Of a DNA stretch of 64,000 nucleotides, positions 35,886 to 47,300 are shown piece by piece. The notes beneath the pieces are model-generated. The model ran no database searches, was not told where the DNA came from, and saw nothing but the letters and a program-made list of their open reading frames with translations. A program made the translations under genes and the position numbers. The first letter of the stretch is position 1; every line of letters begins with the position of its first letter. The stretch spans positions 62,001 through 126,000 of the forward strand of contig CANRJG010000001.1 of the NCBI GenBank assembly GCA_947630875.1, given 5' to 3'. The DNA is from an uncultured Lachnospiraceae bacterium. GTDB taxonomy: Bacteria; Bacillota; Clostridia; Lachnospirales; Lachnospiraceae.

Positions 35886-36608
35886 ATGGATCAACTGCAA
35901 AAACTACAGGACGCCGTCACTGCCAGCCGTTATATTGTATTTTTCGGCGGCGCGGGCGTTTCCACGGAAAGCGGCATTCCGGATTACCGGAGTGTGGACG
36001 GTCTTTACAACCAGAAATACGATTATCCGCCGGAAACCATGCTCAGCCATGATTTTTTCATCGCGAAACCGGAGGAATTTTACCGTTTTTACCGGGATAA
36101 AATGATGGCGCCGGAGGCAAAACCAAACGCGGCCCACAAAAAGCTTGCCGAACTGGAAGCCGCCGGAAAGCTGAAAGCCGTCATTACCCAGAACATCGAC
36201 GGTCTGCACCAGGCCGCCGGCAGCAAAACGGTACTGGAACTGCATGGCAGCGTACACCGCAACCACTGTCTGAGCTGCCGGAAGTTTTTCAATTTTGACT
36301 ACATTTACCAAAGTACCGGCGTTCCCCGCTGCGACGCCTGCGGCGGCCGCATCAAACCGGACGTGGTGCTGTATCAGGAAGGCCTCGATCAGGAGACCTT
36401 AAATCAGTCGGTCTATCACATTTCCCATGCCGATATGCTGCTTATCGGCGGCACCTCCCTGGCCGTATATCCGGCGGCAGGGCTCATTGACTATTTCCGG
36501 GGCAAAACCCTGGCCGTGATCAATAAATCCTCCACGCCCCGGGACAAACACGCCGATATTCTGATTCAGGGCAGCATCGGCGAAATACTGGGGCAGATTA
36601 AGGTCTGA
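35886..36608 (+). CDS. SIR2-family NAD-dependent protein deacylase
   Basis: This 240-residue sirtuin removes acyl groups from lysine using NAD+. It has the NAD-binding GGAGVSTESGIPDYRS, the catalytic TQNIDGLH and LHGSVH motifs, and four zinc Cys in CLSC and CDAC. The start at 35886 is chosen because AAAGGAGG lies before it; a longer reading from 35745 would begin with an unrelated hydrophobic leader. The 3' end overlaps the convergent rlmD gene by 11 bases. Confidence 0.93.
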   Translation: MDQLQKLQDAVTASRYIVFFGGAGVSTESGIPDYRSVDGLYNQKYDYPPETMLSHDFFIAKPEEFYRFYRDKMMAPEAKPNAAHKKLAELEAAGKLKAVITQNIDGLHQAAGSKTVLELHGSVHRNHCLSCRKFFNFDYIYQSTGVPRCDACGGRIKPDVVLYQEGLDQETLNQSVYHISHADMLLIGGTSLAVYPAAGLIDYFRGKTLAVINKSSTPRDKHADILIQGSIGEILGQIKV

Positions 36609-37785
36609 CCGCCCCGTCGTTTTCCGGTGTCTGTGAGAGAAGACAGACCGCTTCCATATTGGCGGTAAACGGAAATTCATCCACCGCGGTGATCTTTTCT
36701 ATATGATATCCGTTGGCAGTCAGTATCTGTAAATCTCTGACCATGTTTTTCGGATTGCAGGAAACGTAAATCAGATACGCCGCCTGAAATCCGAGAATCT
36801 TACGAATGGCCTTCGGCTGTATCCCTTCCCTGGGCGGATCCAGTATGATCAGTTCCGGGGAAGCCGCCAGCCGATCCATCACTTCCGCAACATCGCCGGC
36901 GATAAAGCTGCAGTTATCCAGCCCGTTGGCCGCCGCATTTTCCCGGGCGGCTTCCACGGCTTCTTCCACGATTTCCACGCCGATGACCTGTTTTGCCACG
37001 GCGCTTAAAATCTGCGCAATGGTTCCGGTGCCGCTGTAAAGATCAAACATGGTATGGCAGCGGATGCCCCCGGCAAATTCCCTGACTGTCTCATACAGCA
37101 CTTCCGCGCCGTAGGAGTTGGTCTGAAAAAAGGAAAAGGGGCTGATCTTAAACCGCAGTCCCAGCAGTTCTTCCGTAAAATAAGCCTGACCGTACAGAAT
37201 TTCTGTCCGGTCATTTTTGACTGCGTCCGAAAAACTGTCATTCACCGTATGCAGGATGCTGACCAGCCGTCCCTGTAAAGGCAGCGCAAGCAGTCCCTCC
37301 GCAAAAGGAGTCAGGTCCGGCGTTTCCTGGGAAGTGGTCACCAGATCCGCCAGGATTTCTCCGGTATGCAGTCCCTTTCGAATCAGCAGGTGCCGTAAGA
37401 ATCCCCGGTGGGTCTTCTTATGAAAATACGAGGTGCCGCGCTTTGCAAAATAGTCTTCCGCAAACGCCACAATCTGCCGGTAGTCTGCATCTACGATCCG
37501 GCAGTCTGCGGCGCTGACAATATCATAAAAACTTTTCTTTCTGTGCATGCCCAGCTGCAGCGGGCCGTCTTTGCGGGAATCCCCGAAGGAAAACTCCATC
37601 TTGTTGCGGTATTCCAGCACCTTCTCGCCGGAACGCATTCCGGTATAATGACAGTCGCAGGGCAATTCCTGTAAAAGTGCCCGCAGCTGCGCGTCTTTTT
37701 CCCGCAGCTGTGCTTCATAAGAAAGATGTGCATAAGCACAACCGCCGCAGATACCGGTCTGCGGACATGCGCTGATCATTTCCAT
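36598..37785 (-). CDS. rlmD: 23S rRNA (uracil-5-)-methyltransferase, RlmD/TrmA family
   Basis: This 395-residue enzyme methylates uracil C5 in RNA. The N-terminal CPQTGICGGC cluster motif suggests a 4Fe-4S centre as in RlmD, although the TRAM domain found in many members is absent at the N-terminus. The SAM site is FDLYSGTGTIAQILS, followed by IILDPPREGI and the catalytic VSCNPKN Cys. The exact target (U1939, U747 or tRNA U54) cannot be settled from sequence. It begins seven bases after pcrA. Confidence 0.88.
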   Translation of the reverse strand: MEMISACPQTGICGGCAYAHLSYEAQLREKDAQLRALLQELPCDCHYTGMRSGEKVLEYRNKMEFSFGDSRKDGPLQLGMHRKKSFYDIVSAADCRIVDADYRQIVAFAEDYFAKRGTSYFHKKTHRGFLRHLLIRKGLHTGEILADLVTTSQETPDLTPFAEGLLALPLQGRLVSILHTVNDSFSDAVKNDRTEILYGQAYFTEELLGLRFKISPFSFFQTNSYGAEVLYETVREFAGGIRCHTMFDLYSGTGTIAQILSAVAKQVIGVEIVEEAVEAARENAAANGLDNCSFIAGDVAEVMDRLAASPELIILDPPREGIQPKAIRKILGFQAAYLIYVSCNPKNMVRDLQILTANGYHIEKITAVDEFPFTANMEAVCLLSQTPENDGAVRP

Positions 37786-37792
37786 TTGTGGT

Positions 37793-40021
37793 TTACTCCT
37801 GTTTTTTCAGTTTCGCAAAGCCGGCAAACATATGCTTCACGCCAAAGCGGTCAAAGTCTACCGTCACCTCATAGTCCCGGCCGCCGTCCTGAATGGCCGT
37901 CACGGTTCCGAGGCCGAATTTGATATGGGACACCCGGTCCCCCATGGTATAATCCAACGGCGCTTTCGTAAAGGCGGAGGCCTTTTTCATACCCGCGAAA
38001 GCATTGGACGCAAAGCTGGCCTTTGCATCGGTATAGCTGTGGTCCTCCGTAAAGCTGATCCGCTTCTTTTCCTGACGTTCGAAGGCTCCCGGCTGTAAAA
38101 GTTCCTTCGGGATTTCCTCCAGAAACCGGGAGGGTTTCTGATACATCTGCTCGCCCCGCACCATCCGCAGACGGGACCAGCTCAGCATCAGCTCCTCTCT
38201 GGCCCGGGTAATACCCACATAGCAGAGCCGCCGTTCTTCTTCGATTTCTCCTTCGTCCCCGCTGTAGATCGCCATCATGCCGGGGAACACGCCCTCTTCC
38301 ATACCGCTGATATACACCACCGGAAATTCCAGGCCCTTTGCACCATGGAGCGTCATCAATACCACATAATCCGAATGGCTTTCCAGCGTATCGATTTCCG
38401 CCACCAGCGCCACTTCCTGCAGGAAACCATTCAAAGTGGGCGTCTCCGTGCTTTCTTCATAGGAAACAATTTTGTTCCGCAGTTCTTCCAGGTTCTGCAG
38501 CCGTTCCTGTGCTTCCTCTGTCTGCTCTGCTTCCAGTTCCGCCCGATATCCGGTGGTTTCCAGAATATCGTCGAAAATCTCCGACAATTTCAGATAGTCC
38601 AGACAGCTGCGCCACTTAAAGAACGGCTCGGTAAAAGAAGCGATGCGGGCGGCAGCTCGCTGCAGTCCCACAATCTGCTCCGCCCGGACTGCCGCGTCGA
38701 AAAATGTAATATCATTTTCAAAGGCATGCTGGGCAATCTTATCAATACTGGCCTGTCCGATGCCCCGTTTCGGCACGTTGATGATCCGTCTGGCGGCGAT
38801 ATCGTCCATACCGTTATTAATGGTCTTAAGATACGCAAGCAGATCCTTGATTTCCTTGCGGGCATAGAAATTGACGCCGCCGATCAGCTGATAGGGAATA
38901 TTGGCGCCGATACATTTTTCTTCAAAAATACGGGACTGGGCATTGGTCCGGTAAAGAATCGCGAAATCGCTGTACTTCCGGCCCTCAGTCCGCATTTTTT
39001 TCCGGATATCCTCGATGATATGTTCCGCCTCGTCGTAGGCCGTCTGGGCGCTGTAACAGGCGATTTTTTCCCCAGTGCCCTGATCGGTCCACAAATGTTT
39101 CTTCTTTCTGGCACGGTTGTTGGCAATGACCGCGTTGGCGGCATCCAGAATATTGGCGGTGGAACGGTAATTCTGTTCCAGCCGGACGGTCTTCGCTTCG
39201 GGGAAATATTTTTCAAAATCCAGAATATTGGAAATATTCGCACCCCGGAACCGGTAAATGGACTGATCGTCGTCTCCCACCACGCACAGATTGTGATACT
39301 TCGCCGCCAGCAGCCGGACAAACACAAACTGTACTTTGTTTGTATCCTGGTACTCGTCGATATGAATATAACGGAACCGTTCCTGATACTGTTCCAGCAC
39401 CTGGGCGTCCGTCTGAAACAACCGCACCGTATTGAGCAGCAGATCGTCAAAATCCATGGCGTTGCTTTTTTTCAGCTGCGCCTCGTATTCCTTATACACC
39501 CGGGCGGTCAGAATTTCATCCACATCGCTGCCTGCCTGATCCATACATAGTTCCGTATCTGTCAGATTGTTCTTATAAGCAGATATTTTTGCCAGAAAGG
39601 TCCGGTCCTTGTAGACCTTTGTATCCAGGTTCCACTTCTTTATAATTTCCTTAATGACAGCCTTCGAGTCGTCCGTATCATAAATGGAAAAATTGTTCTG
39701 ATACCCGATTCTGTCCGCATAACGGCGCAAAATTCTTGCGCAGCTGGAATGAAAGGTGCTGACCCAAATCTGATCGGATCCTGTGCCCACCAGCTGGCCG
39801 ACCCGCTCCCGCATCTCATCCGCCGCCTTGTTGGTAAAAGTAATTGCCAGAATATGCCGGGGCGAAACGCCCTGTTCAATCAGCCATGCAATCCGGTTTG
39901 TAAGTACCCTTGTTTTTCCTGTGCCTGCCCCTGCCAAAATCAAAAGCGGTCCTTCTGTATGAAGCACCGCTTCCTTTTGTTCCCGGTTCAGGGTATCGGA
40001 AAGTGTATATGTCTGTTCCAT
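37793..40021 (-). CDS. pcrA: ATP-dependent DNA helicase PcrA/UvrD
   Basis: This 742-residue superfamily 1A helicase unwinds DNA 3' to 5' in repair and plasmid replication. Walker A is AGAGTGKTRVL; the Walker B region lies at HIDEYQDTN, then DDDQSIYRFRGA, LEQNYRS, TLHGAKGLEFPVV and the VGITRARE motif in order. The C-terminal 40 residues form the small Tudor-like domain that contacts RNA polymerase in PcrA. The ATG at 40021 is used; a TTG one codon earlier is possible given the spacing to AGGA. It lies between metK and rlmD in one operon. Confidence 0.95.
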   Translation of the reverse strand: MEQTYTLSDTLNREQKEAVLHTEGPLLILAGAGTGKTRVLTNRIAWLIEQGVSPRHILAITFTNKAADEMRERVGQLVGTGSDQIWVSTFHSSCARILRRYADRIGYQNNFSIYDTDDSKAVIKEIIKKWNLDTKVYKDRTFLAKISAYKNNLTDTELCMDQAGSDVDEILTARVYKEYEAQLKKSNAMDFDDLLLNTVRLFQTDAQVLEQYQERFRYIHIDEYQDTNKVQFVFVRLLAAKYHNLCVVGDDDQSIYRFRGANISNILDFEKYFPEAKTVRLEQNYRSTANILDAANAVIANNRARKKKHLWTDQGTGEKIACYSAQTAYDEAEHIIEDIRKKMRTEGRKYSDFAILYRTNAQSRIFEEKCIGANIPYQLIGGVNFYARKEIKDLLAYLKTINNGMDDIAARRIINVPKRGIGQASIDKIAQHAFENDITFFDAAVRAEQIVGLQRAAARIASFTEPFFKWRSCLDYLKLSEIFDDILETTGYRAELEAEQTEEAQERLQNLEELRNKIVSYEESTETPTLNGFLQEVALVAEIDTLESHSDYVVLMTLHGAKGLEFPVVYISGMEEGVFPGMMAIYSGDEGEIEEERRLCYVGITRAREELMLSWSRLRMVRGEQMYQKPSRFLEEIPKELLQPGAFERQEKKRISFTEDHSYTDAKASFASNAFAGMKKASAFTKAPLDYTMGDRVSHIKFGLGTVTAIQDGGRDYEVTVDFDRFGVKHMFAGFAKLKKQE

Positions 40022-40043
40022 CAATCCGCTGTTCCTGTTCTTT

Positions 40044-41231
<1,188 letters not shown>

Positions 41232-41261
41232 ATGTTCTTCTCCTGGTATCCGTTTTTTCTG

Positions 41262-42944
41262 TCATTCGGGATAGTATCTTACGATGACATCCCAACAGTC
41301 TTCCGTTTCAAATCCCAGCCGCCATGCTGCCATGCCGGCAATATCGTAACTTTGTATTTTCATCAGTTTTTCTTCCAGAGAACGTTCGTCCTCCACCCAG
41401 ATCCGGTACATCGTACCGTTTTCCTCTTTTTCCGCATAATACTGACCCAGCGCAGCGTCCCATTCCGGCGTCATGCCGTGTTCCGTCAAAAAAGTTCCGG
41501 TATCGGCGATGCCTAAGGTCTGCCAAGAAAGAGTGTAGGGCGAATACGCCTCGCTGGCGTTTTCCGCGGCAATCTCCGCCTCTGTCTTCGGCGTATCGAT
41601 CCAGAGTCTTGTGTAAAACGGCACGCCGTTGATCAGCTTTTCTTTCGGAACCTCTTCCAGCATTGTACGGATTGCGTAATCCGTATATTCCAGCGAAGCC
41701 ACGGAACCGGCCCCCGTCTCTTCATTTAAATGTTCGTCATAGGACATGACGATCACATAATCCGCAAAAACCGACTGCTCCTTCCGGCCGTAAAAGCTGT
41801 TGAAATTGTAGGGGACATAGTTGTCCACCGAAAGCACCAGCCCGTTTTCATGACACCGGACGGAAAGCTCCCGTACAAATTCCACATAGGCCGCGCCCGT
41901 ATCCTCCGGCAGTCCCTCAAAATCCAGATTGACGCCGTCGATGCCCAGCCGGACACACTCCGACACAATCTGATCGATCATATGCTGTCTGTGGCTGTAA
42001 AACGGCAGCGCCTCCCGCACATCCGCATCGTAAGTGAAATTTTCAAACAATGCCCATACTTCGATGCCAAGTCCATGGCAGAGATCCACATACGTCTGAT
42101 CCGCCAGAGACTGTATATTGCCGCTTCCATCGGTCAGGAAAAACCAGGTAGGGCTGATGACATTCACACCCTTTGCATGTGCAAGTTTGCTTCTTAAATC
42201 CGCATTGCCGGATGCCGCGGCCATTTGATGCCAGGCCAGACAGATTTTTTCATTTCGCAAAAATGAAGAATATACCTGATCCGAATTGGCAATCGTAATC
42301 GTGTCCTGATAAGTGTCCGAAAGATATCTGGTCCGGATATAACCGATACAGCCGTCTGCCGATACCACATGGGTCCAGTCGTCCACCGTATCCAGAATTT
42401 CCAGCGCCTCCCCCACAGCTGTATCTTTTAACACCGGCGACTTAATGCCGGCGCGATACCGGAGCTGCGTCTCTTTTTTCACATTTGCAAAGTTTTTCTC
42501 CGCTGCCTGCGTGCCGATAATCAGCCGATGCGGTTCCTGATATTCTTCGCAGGCAATCTGCGCGTATGACGTCAGTACATCCAGACGGATACGGATTTCC
42601 TCTCCATCGATCTTCACGCCGTCGCTCAGGAACTGCGGTCCCTCCGGTTTCACGTAAATGACCTGCTGCAATTCTTCATCAAAAAAGAATCTGCTGCATA
42701 TATATTTCTGAACCGTATCCAGGGTCAGATACACGCCGTCTTCTGCCTGCACCGCCTGTTCCTCCAGCAGGACATGATCCACCATCAGCGCCACGTCCTG
42801 TTCCTTCGATACGCCGAAAAACGTATTTAAATTATATCGCTGCGTGCCGGGTCTGAAATGATTTCCGATCAGAAACGCACCGGCGGCACAGATGATCAGC
42901 GTTGCAAATATTACGAACGGTAAAATGCTCCTTTTTTTTTGCAT
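41262..42944 (-). CDS. membrane-anchored GH18 glycosidase with SH3b domain
   Basis: This 560-residue protein has an N-terminal membrane helix (residues 6-26), a region resembling copper-amine-oxidase-type or wall-binding repeats, an SH3b domain (about 145-215, KSPVLKDTAVGEALEIL...), and a GH18 barrel. The catalytic motif reads DGVNLDFEG, with Glu343 as the acid and Asn at the position of the middle Asp. Such GH18 enzymes often act on peptidoglycan, for example spore-cortex lysins, rather than chitin. AGGAGG lies five bases before the ATG. It heads the operon GH18-metK-pcrA-rlmD. Confidence 0.88.
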   Translation of the reverse strand: MQKKRSILPFVIFATLIICAAGAFLIGNHFRPGTQRYNLNTFFGVSKEQDVALMVDHVLLEEQAVQAEDGVYLTLDTVQKYICSRFFFDEELQQVIYVKPEGPQFLSDGVKIDGEEIRIRLDVLTSYAQIACEEYQEPHRLIIGTQAAEKNFANVKKETQLRYRAGIKSPVLKDTAVGEALEILDTVDDWTHVVSADGCIGYIRTRYLSDTYQDTITIANSDQVYSSFLRNEKICLAWHQMAAASGNADLRSKLAHAKGVNVISPTWFFLTDGSGNIQSLADQTYVDLCHGLGIEVWALFENFTYDADVREALPFYSHRQHMIDQIVSECVRLGIDGVNLDFEGLPEDTGAAYVEFVRELSVRCHENGLVLSVDNYVPYNFNSFYGRKEQSVFADYVIVMSYDEHLNEETGAGSVASLEYTDYAIRTMLEEVPKEKLINGVPFYTRLWIDTPKTEAEIAAENASEAYSPYTLSWQTLGIADTGTFLTEHGMTPEWDAALGQYYAEKEENGTMYRIWVEDERSLEEKLMKIQSYDIAGMAAWRLGFETEDCWDVIVRYYPE

Positions 42945-42977
42945 ATATCCTCCTGTACCGATGCTGACGTAGATTTT

Positions 42978-43006
42978 ATTATACACCAGATTCACCGATA
43001 AGACAA
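42978..43006 (-). promoter_or_regulatory. promoter of the GH18-metK-pcrA-rlmD operon
   Basis: TTGTCT, a 17-base spacer and TATAAT lie about 35 bases upstream of the GH18 start. Confidence 0.75.
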
Positions 43007-43026
43007 TGTTTTCCGGTTTGAAAATC

Positions 43027-43290
43027 AGCGGCAGAGCTGCAAAAAGGCTGTCCGTTTCCTCCACTTTATTATTTACATTCTCTGCCGCTTATGTTATAGT
43101 CGTTTACCAGACAGTTATTCAATTTTATCTCATTATTGTCAAAATGGCAAGTTTCGTTTTATTTTTCCGAAAAAATGGAAATTTTCACAGAAAAAACATT
43201 TTTCGGGATATAATTAAGCAGATAAATGGAATATCCTGTATAGATTTCCACTTTAAACTGCTTTACACTTTTTTGAATTTTGTATATACT
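43027..43290 (+). promoter_or_regulatory. mecA leader: two tandem promoters and a 10-bp inverted repeat
   Basis: This fills most of the 408-base gap before mecA. P1 is TTTACA (43072-43077), 17 bases, TATAGT (43095-43100). P2 is TTTACA (43262-43267), 17 bases, TATACT (43285-43290). A perfect inverted repeat AGCGGCAGAG (43027-43036) and CTCTGCCGCT (43080-43089) has its second arm in the P1 spacer, a good position for an operator. The rest of the gap is AT-rich, with no further gene seen. Confidence 0.6.
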
Positions 43291-43352
43291 AATAAAGAAT
43301 TGAAACAATACCGTTTTTGTGCCTTTATCACGCAGAGGAGGAAGGTGTTTGA

Positions 43353-44078
43353 ATGAAAATAGAGCTGATCAGTGAAAATCAGATCCGCTGCACCCTCACA
43401 AAAGAAGATCTGGCCGCACGCCATATCAAGATCAGCGAGCTGGCCTATGGAACCAGCAAAGCGCGGCTGCTTTTCAGGGAAATGATTGAAAAAGCTTCCG
43501 TAGACTATGGATTTATAACGGAAGATATTCCGCTGATGATTGAAGCGATTCCCATGTCTTCCGAGGGCATTATACTTCTCATTTCCAAAGTGAGCGAGCC
43601 GGACGAACTGGATACCAGGTTTTCCGAATTTACCGCATATGACGAGGATGCGCTTGACGACTCCATGATTTCCGATATGGAAGAAATACAGTCTTCCGAG
43701 GAAAATCCGCTGCTGGATTTCTTCCGGCGGCTGTATGACCGGATTGAGCAGGGCAAACTGAACGACCGGATTTCCGCTTCTGTTTCACAGGAAGTCGTCA
43801 TGCTGAACTTTGACAATATGAACAGTGTCATTCGGATGGCACGGGATTTTCAGGAATTTTATGATGGAAAAAATTCCCTTTACCGCTCCCCGAAAGGCGG
43901 CCTGCATCTGTTGATGTCCGTGCCCAAATCTTCCAAAGAAGACTACAACAATCTCTGCCTTCTCGCATCCGAGTACGGAAAACTGGAATTTTGTCTCAAG
44001 GGAATGGAAGCGCACATTTCCGAGCATTATAACAAATTGATTGAAAATAATGCATTGCAGGTTTTGGCTGCAATGTAG
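43353..44078 (+). CDS. mecA: adaptor protein MecA
   Basis: This 241-residue protein is the MecA/YpbH adaptor that delivers substrates to the ClpC-ClpP protease. The N-terminal substrate-binding part begins MKIELISENQIRCTLTKEDL, an acidic Asp/Glu/Ser linker spans about residues 85-125, and the C-terminal ClpC-binding domain follows (YRSPKGGLHLLM, EYGKL). The length is typical. GAGGAGGAAGG lies before the ATG. It is followed by a DUF1858 gene. In B. subtilis MecA controls competence and biofilm regulators; here the target is unknown. Confidence 0.93.
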   Translation: MKIELISENQIRCTLTKEDLAARHIKISELAYGTSKARLLFREMIEKASVDYGFITEDIPLMIEAIPMSSEGIILLISKVSEPDELDTRFSEFTAYDEDALDDSMISDMEEIQSSEENPLLDFFRRLYDRIEQGKLNDRISASVSQEVVMLNFDNMNSVIRMARDFQEFYDGKNSLYRSPKGGLHLLMSVPKSSKEDYNNLCLLASEYGKLEFCLKGMEAHISEHYNKLIENNALQVLAAM

Positions 44079-44097
44079 AAGTATGAAGGAGGATATG

Positions 44098-44301
44098 ATG
44101 CAGAAAATAACAAAGGATATGATCATTGCCGACATTCTTAACGTAGATCCGGCAATGGCAGACATTTTACAGGCGGAGGGTATGCATTGCGTTTACTGTC
44201 CGTCCCAGAGCGGAGAGACGCTGGAAGCAGCGGCTATGGTTCACGGTCTGGACGCCGACACGCTGGTGGACCGGATGAATGAATATCTTTCTCTGAAATA
44301 A
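44098..44301 (+). CDS. DUF1858 domain protein
   Basis: This 67-residue protein matches the DUF1858 fold: MQKITKDMIIADILNVDPAMADIL followed by GMHCVYCPSQSGETLEAA, with a CxxC pair. The domain is often linked to hybrid-cluster or redox proteins, but its function is not established. The ATG at 44098 is used because the SD GGAGG is five bases away; an adjacent ATG three bases earlier is too close. It lies 19 bases after mecA and is probably co-transcribed with it. Confidence 0.85.
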   Translation: MQKITKDMIIADILNVDPAMADILQAEGMHCVYCPSQSGETLEAAAMVHGLDADTLVDRMNEYLSLK

Positions 44302-44328
44302 TACCGGTTCCATCTCGGAAAATGAAAC

Positions 44329-44368
44329 ACCGGCACCATTCGAAAAGAATGATGCCGGTTTGTTTTTT
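44329..44368. terminator. terminator between mecA-DUF1858 and the TPR/AAA+ gene
   Basis: A 13-bp stem with one mismatch (44329-44341 with 44347-44359), loop GAAAA, then TTTGTTTTTT on the plus strand. It ends the mecA operon and lies just past the stop of the convergent 1130-residue gene. Confidence 0.85.
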
Positions 44369-44373
44369 ATCTC

Positions 44374-47300
44374 TTATGAAAAATCCCGTTCTTTTAAGAT
44401 AATATTGCCGTCCCGGTCTTTTGCTTTGGATCCCAGTCCGCGGAACAGACGGCTGCTGTGGCTTTCATTGTTTAAAATGGCTTCATTGATAATCGTTTTC
44501 ACATCCTGCAGCGTAACAAGGCGATTTTTCGTTTTCTTCGCCGATATGGCGGAATAAAAGGCCAGCTGCGCAATGTCGTCGATCACATAACCGTAGCTTA
44601 ACGCATAATTTTTGCCGAAATCCACAAACTGATCCAGATTGTATGCCGGAATCACAAAGGTATAGTCAAACAGGGGTGCAAGCTCCGGATGCTTTTCAAA
44701 CAGCCGTTCTATTCTTCTCTGATCGGATACCAATATGGTATAAATACTGTTCTTTGTGTTGTTCATTGCCTGTATCAGCTCGCTGACCGCTACGCCGGAA
44801 AGCAGCTCCGCGTGTTCGATCAGGATCAGGCCTTTGCCTACCTTCTCATATACCTTCAGCACGGATTTTTTATTCAGAGAATCCGCATCGACTTTCAGGG
44901 TCTGATTCGGAAGGTCGGGATTATTCACCCGTATGGACTTATACAGCCGCAGTGCCAGAGAGGCTCTGCCCGATCCGGCTCTGCCGCAGATCACAAGATT
45001 GGTAAACCTTCGGTGCTGCGTTTCGATAAATTCCGCAATCTGCTTTTCGATTTCCGGCACATTCATGAAATAATCCATGATTTCCCACTGTTCGTCATTC
45101 ATGGGAACCACCTGGGCCTTCGCTTCCTCTTTGTCCAGATCTTCCACTTCCTTGGGCGCAATATCCGCAATGGAATCCATGAGCTTTTCTTTGTTTTCAT
45201 GAATCATCTCCCTGGTTTCTTCCGAAACCTCCGGTATGGTTTCCTCCGAAACAGTCTCCTCCGGTATAGTCTCTGCCGATATGTCCGCTGCCGCTGCCGC
45301 AGCTGCGGATACTGCCGCCACTGCCGCAGCTTTTTCCGGTGCCGGGGTTTCTGACGCTGCCTGCATTTCTGCAGCTTCCCGCACCTCCATCGTTTCCGGC
45401 ACTTCTGCGGTTTCCGGAATAACCGAAGTTTCGGGAATATTCGAAAGTTCCACCATATCGATGGCGTCCATGGCGGCAACCGTTTCAGGAATATCCGGGA
45501 TCTCAATCAGTTCCGGTGCCTTCGTCTCCGGTGCATGAACTTTTGCCTTCTCTGCAGCCATTTCCGCCTTTGCTTCCACAGCCGCGTCAATCACAGACGC
45601 ATCATGGGGATCCGATGCCTTTTCATTTGCATATGCCGTCATCATCATCAGGCTTTTCATGACCGCATCAATTTCATTCGGATCCGGATCTTTGGATTCC
45701 ATCAGCTTTCTGGCCTGTTCCAACAGTTCTTTCTGACTGTCGGCCAGGTAGGTCTTTGCCTCTTCCTCCGCTATATACGGTACTGCCTTTGTCACCTGTT
45801 CCATATAATCACCTGCAATTCTTATGGCATGTTTTTTTGCTTCTTCCAGCTGTGCCTGTTCCTGTTCCTGCATATATTCCTCAAAACTGATCTGTCCGGG
45901 AATGTCCTCATCTTCTGTTTCTGTTTCCATAATCATACGAATCTGTCCGTTGATTTCATCTTCAAGCGTACTGAACAGTTTTTCTTTTTTCCGGATAAAT
46001 TCCTCCGCATCCGGCGTTTCCATACTTTGCTGAACGATATCGGACACATCGCTTTGCGGGATGTCCGCTGCATCTTCCTCTACTGCTGCCGATGCTTCGG
46101 CATATCTGGAAATATTCGTTCTCAGCATCCGACGATCCATAACCGCGATGGTTTTATCGATTTCCGCCTTGTCGGTGGCATTCAGGATATGATTAATGCT
46201 GTTTGCCAGATCCTTCTGCAAATTCAGCGTATCATACCGGCTGGGCGATACGGAGGACATGTCAATGTTATCCATATCATCCAGTTCCGGATCCGACGTA
46301 TAATCCCTGCGTTCCTCCGATTTGCGGGCGGCGGATCTTGTCCAGATTCTGCTGATCACGTTTTGAAGGGATTTGGGAGAATGCGTTTCCTTTTCCTGCT
46401 TGTCCTGTGATCTGTCTGCATCCTGTCCGCCGGATAATGCCCTGGCCAGCGCATTGGCCAGATCATCCGGTTTCATATCCTCGGCATGGGCGAGCAGTTC
46501 TTCCATCGTCTGATACTGTACAGGATCTGTTGCCGGCATCGCATCCGACACAGAAAGCGTATCTTCCGGAAAATCTTCTGTATTCCGGTCCGGTTCCGAC
46601 AGATCGTCTTCCGGAAAATCTTCCGCATAACGATCCGGTTCTGACAATGCAGCCTCCGGCAATTCGGAAAGGGCTTCGGCATTTTCTGTTTCCGCCGTGT
46701 CCTCTTCTGTTTCCGGATACGCTTCCGCAGTGTCGGCCTGCCCGGCACTTTCATCAATAAATTCCATTCCTGGTACATTATCCGCCCGGTCCGGTTCCGG
46801 CATGGAAGTCCGCCACACCGGCGCTTTAATCTTTTCCATCACCGGAAGATGAAATGTCGGAAACTTTGTCTCTCCCAGCATTTCCCGATCTTCGGTTTCC
46901 GCAGCTGCAGCGTCTTCCTGTTCCTCTTCGCTGCGGGCTTCATTCAAAAGTTCCGCCGCTTTTGCCTCCCTAGAAGCGTCAATTGCCTCCGCTCTCGCCT
47001 GCTCCAGATCCCGCAAAGTTTCCTGTCCGGCAGCAGAATCCGCATCGGCGCCTGCCGCTTCCCGCTGCAGTTCCATGAACCGGCTTTGCTTTTCTTTTGT
47101 TTCATCCGCAGTTTCCGCGGCTTTTCTGACGGTTTCCTCTGCCCCCGCAGGCTTATGAGAAACCGCGTTCATATACTGTTCCTGGGCGGTGGTCAGCGTC
47201 CGGAAAAAGCTTTTCAGCTTCAACGCCTTGTACACATACCGGCCCTCTCCAAACCAAAGAAAAATGTTATCGCATTCATTTGCACATTTTTCCCGTTCTC

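Noticed and set aside
41232..41261. SAM riboswitch before metK
   Set aside because: The 30-base gap is too short and holds only a ribosome-binding site.
45535..46410. 291-codon plus-strand frame opposite the TPR/AAA+ linker
   Set aside because: Composition (Cys/Phe/His/Arg) is the complement of an acidic low-complexity region, not a protein.
46562..46651. short CRISPR-like or mobile repeat
   Set aside because: The units are contiguous, coding and only two in number.
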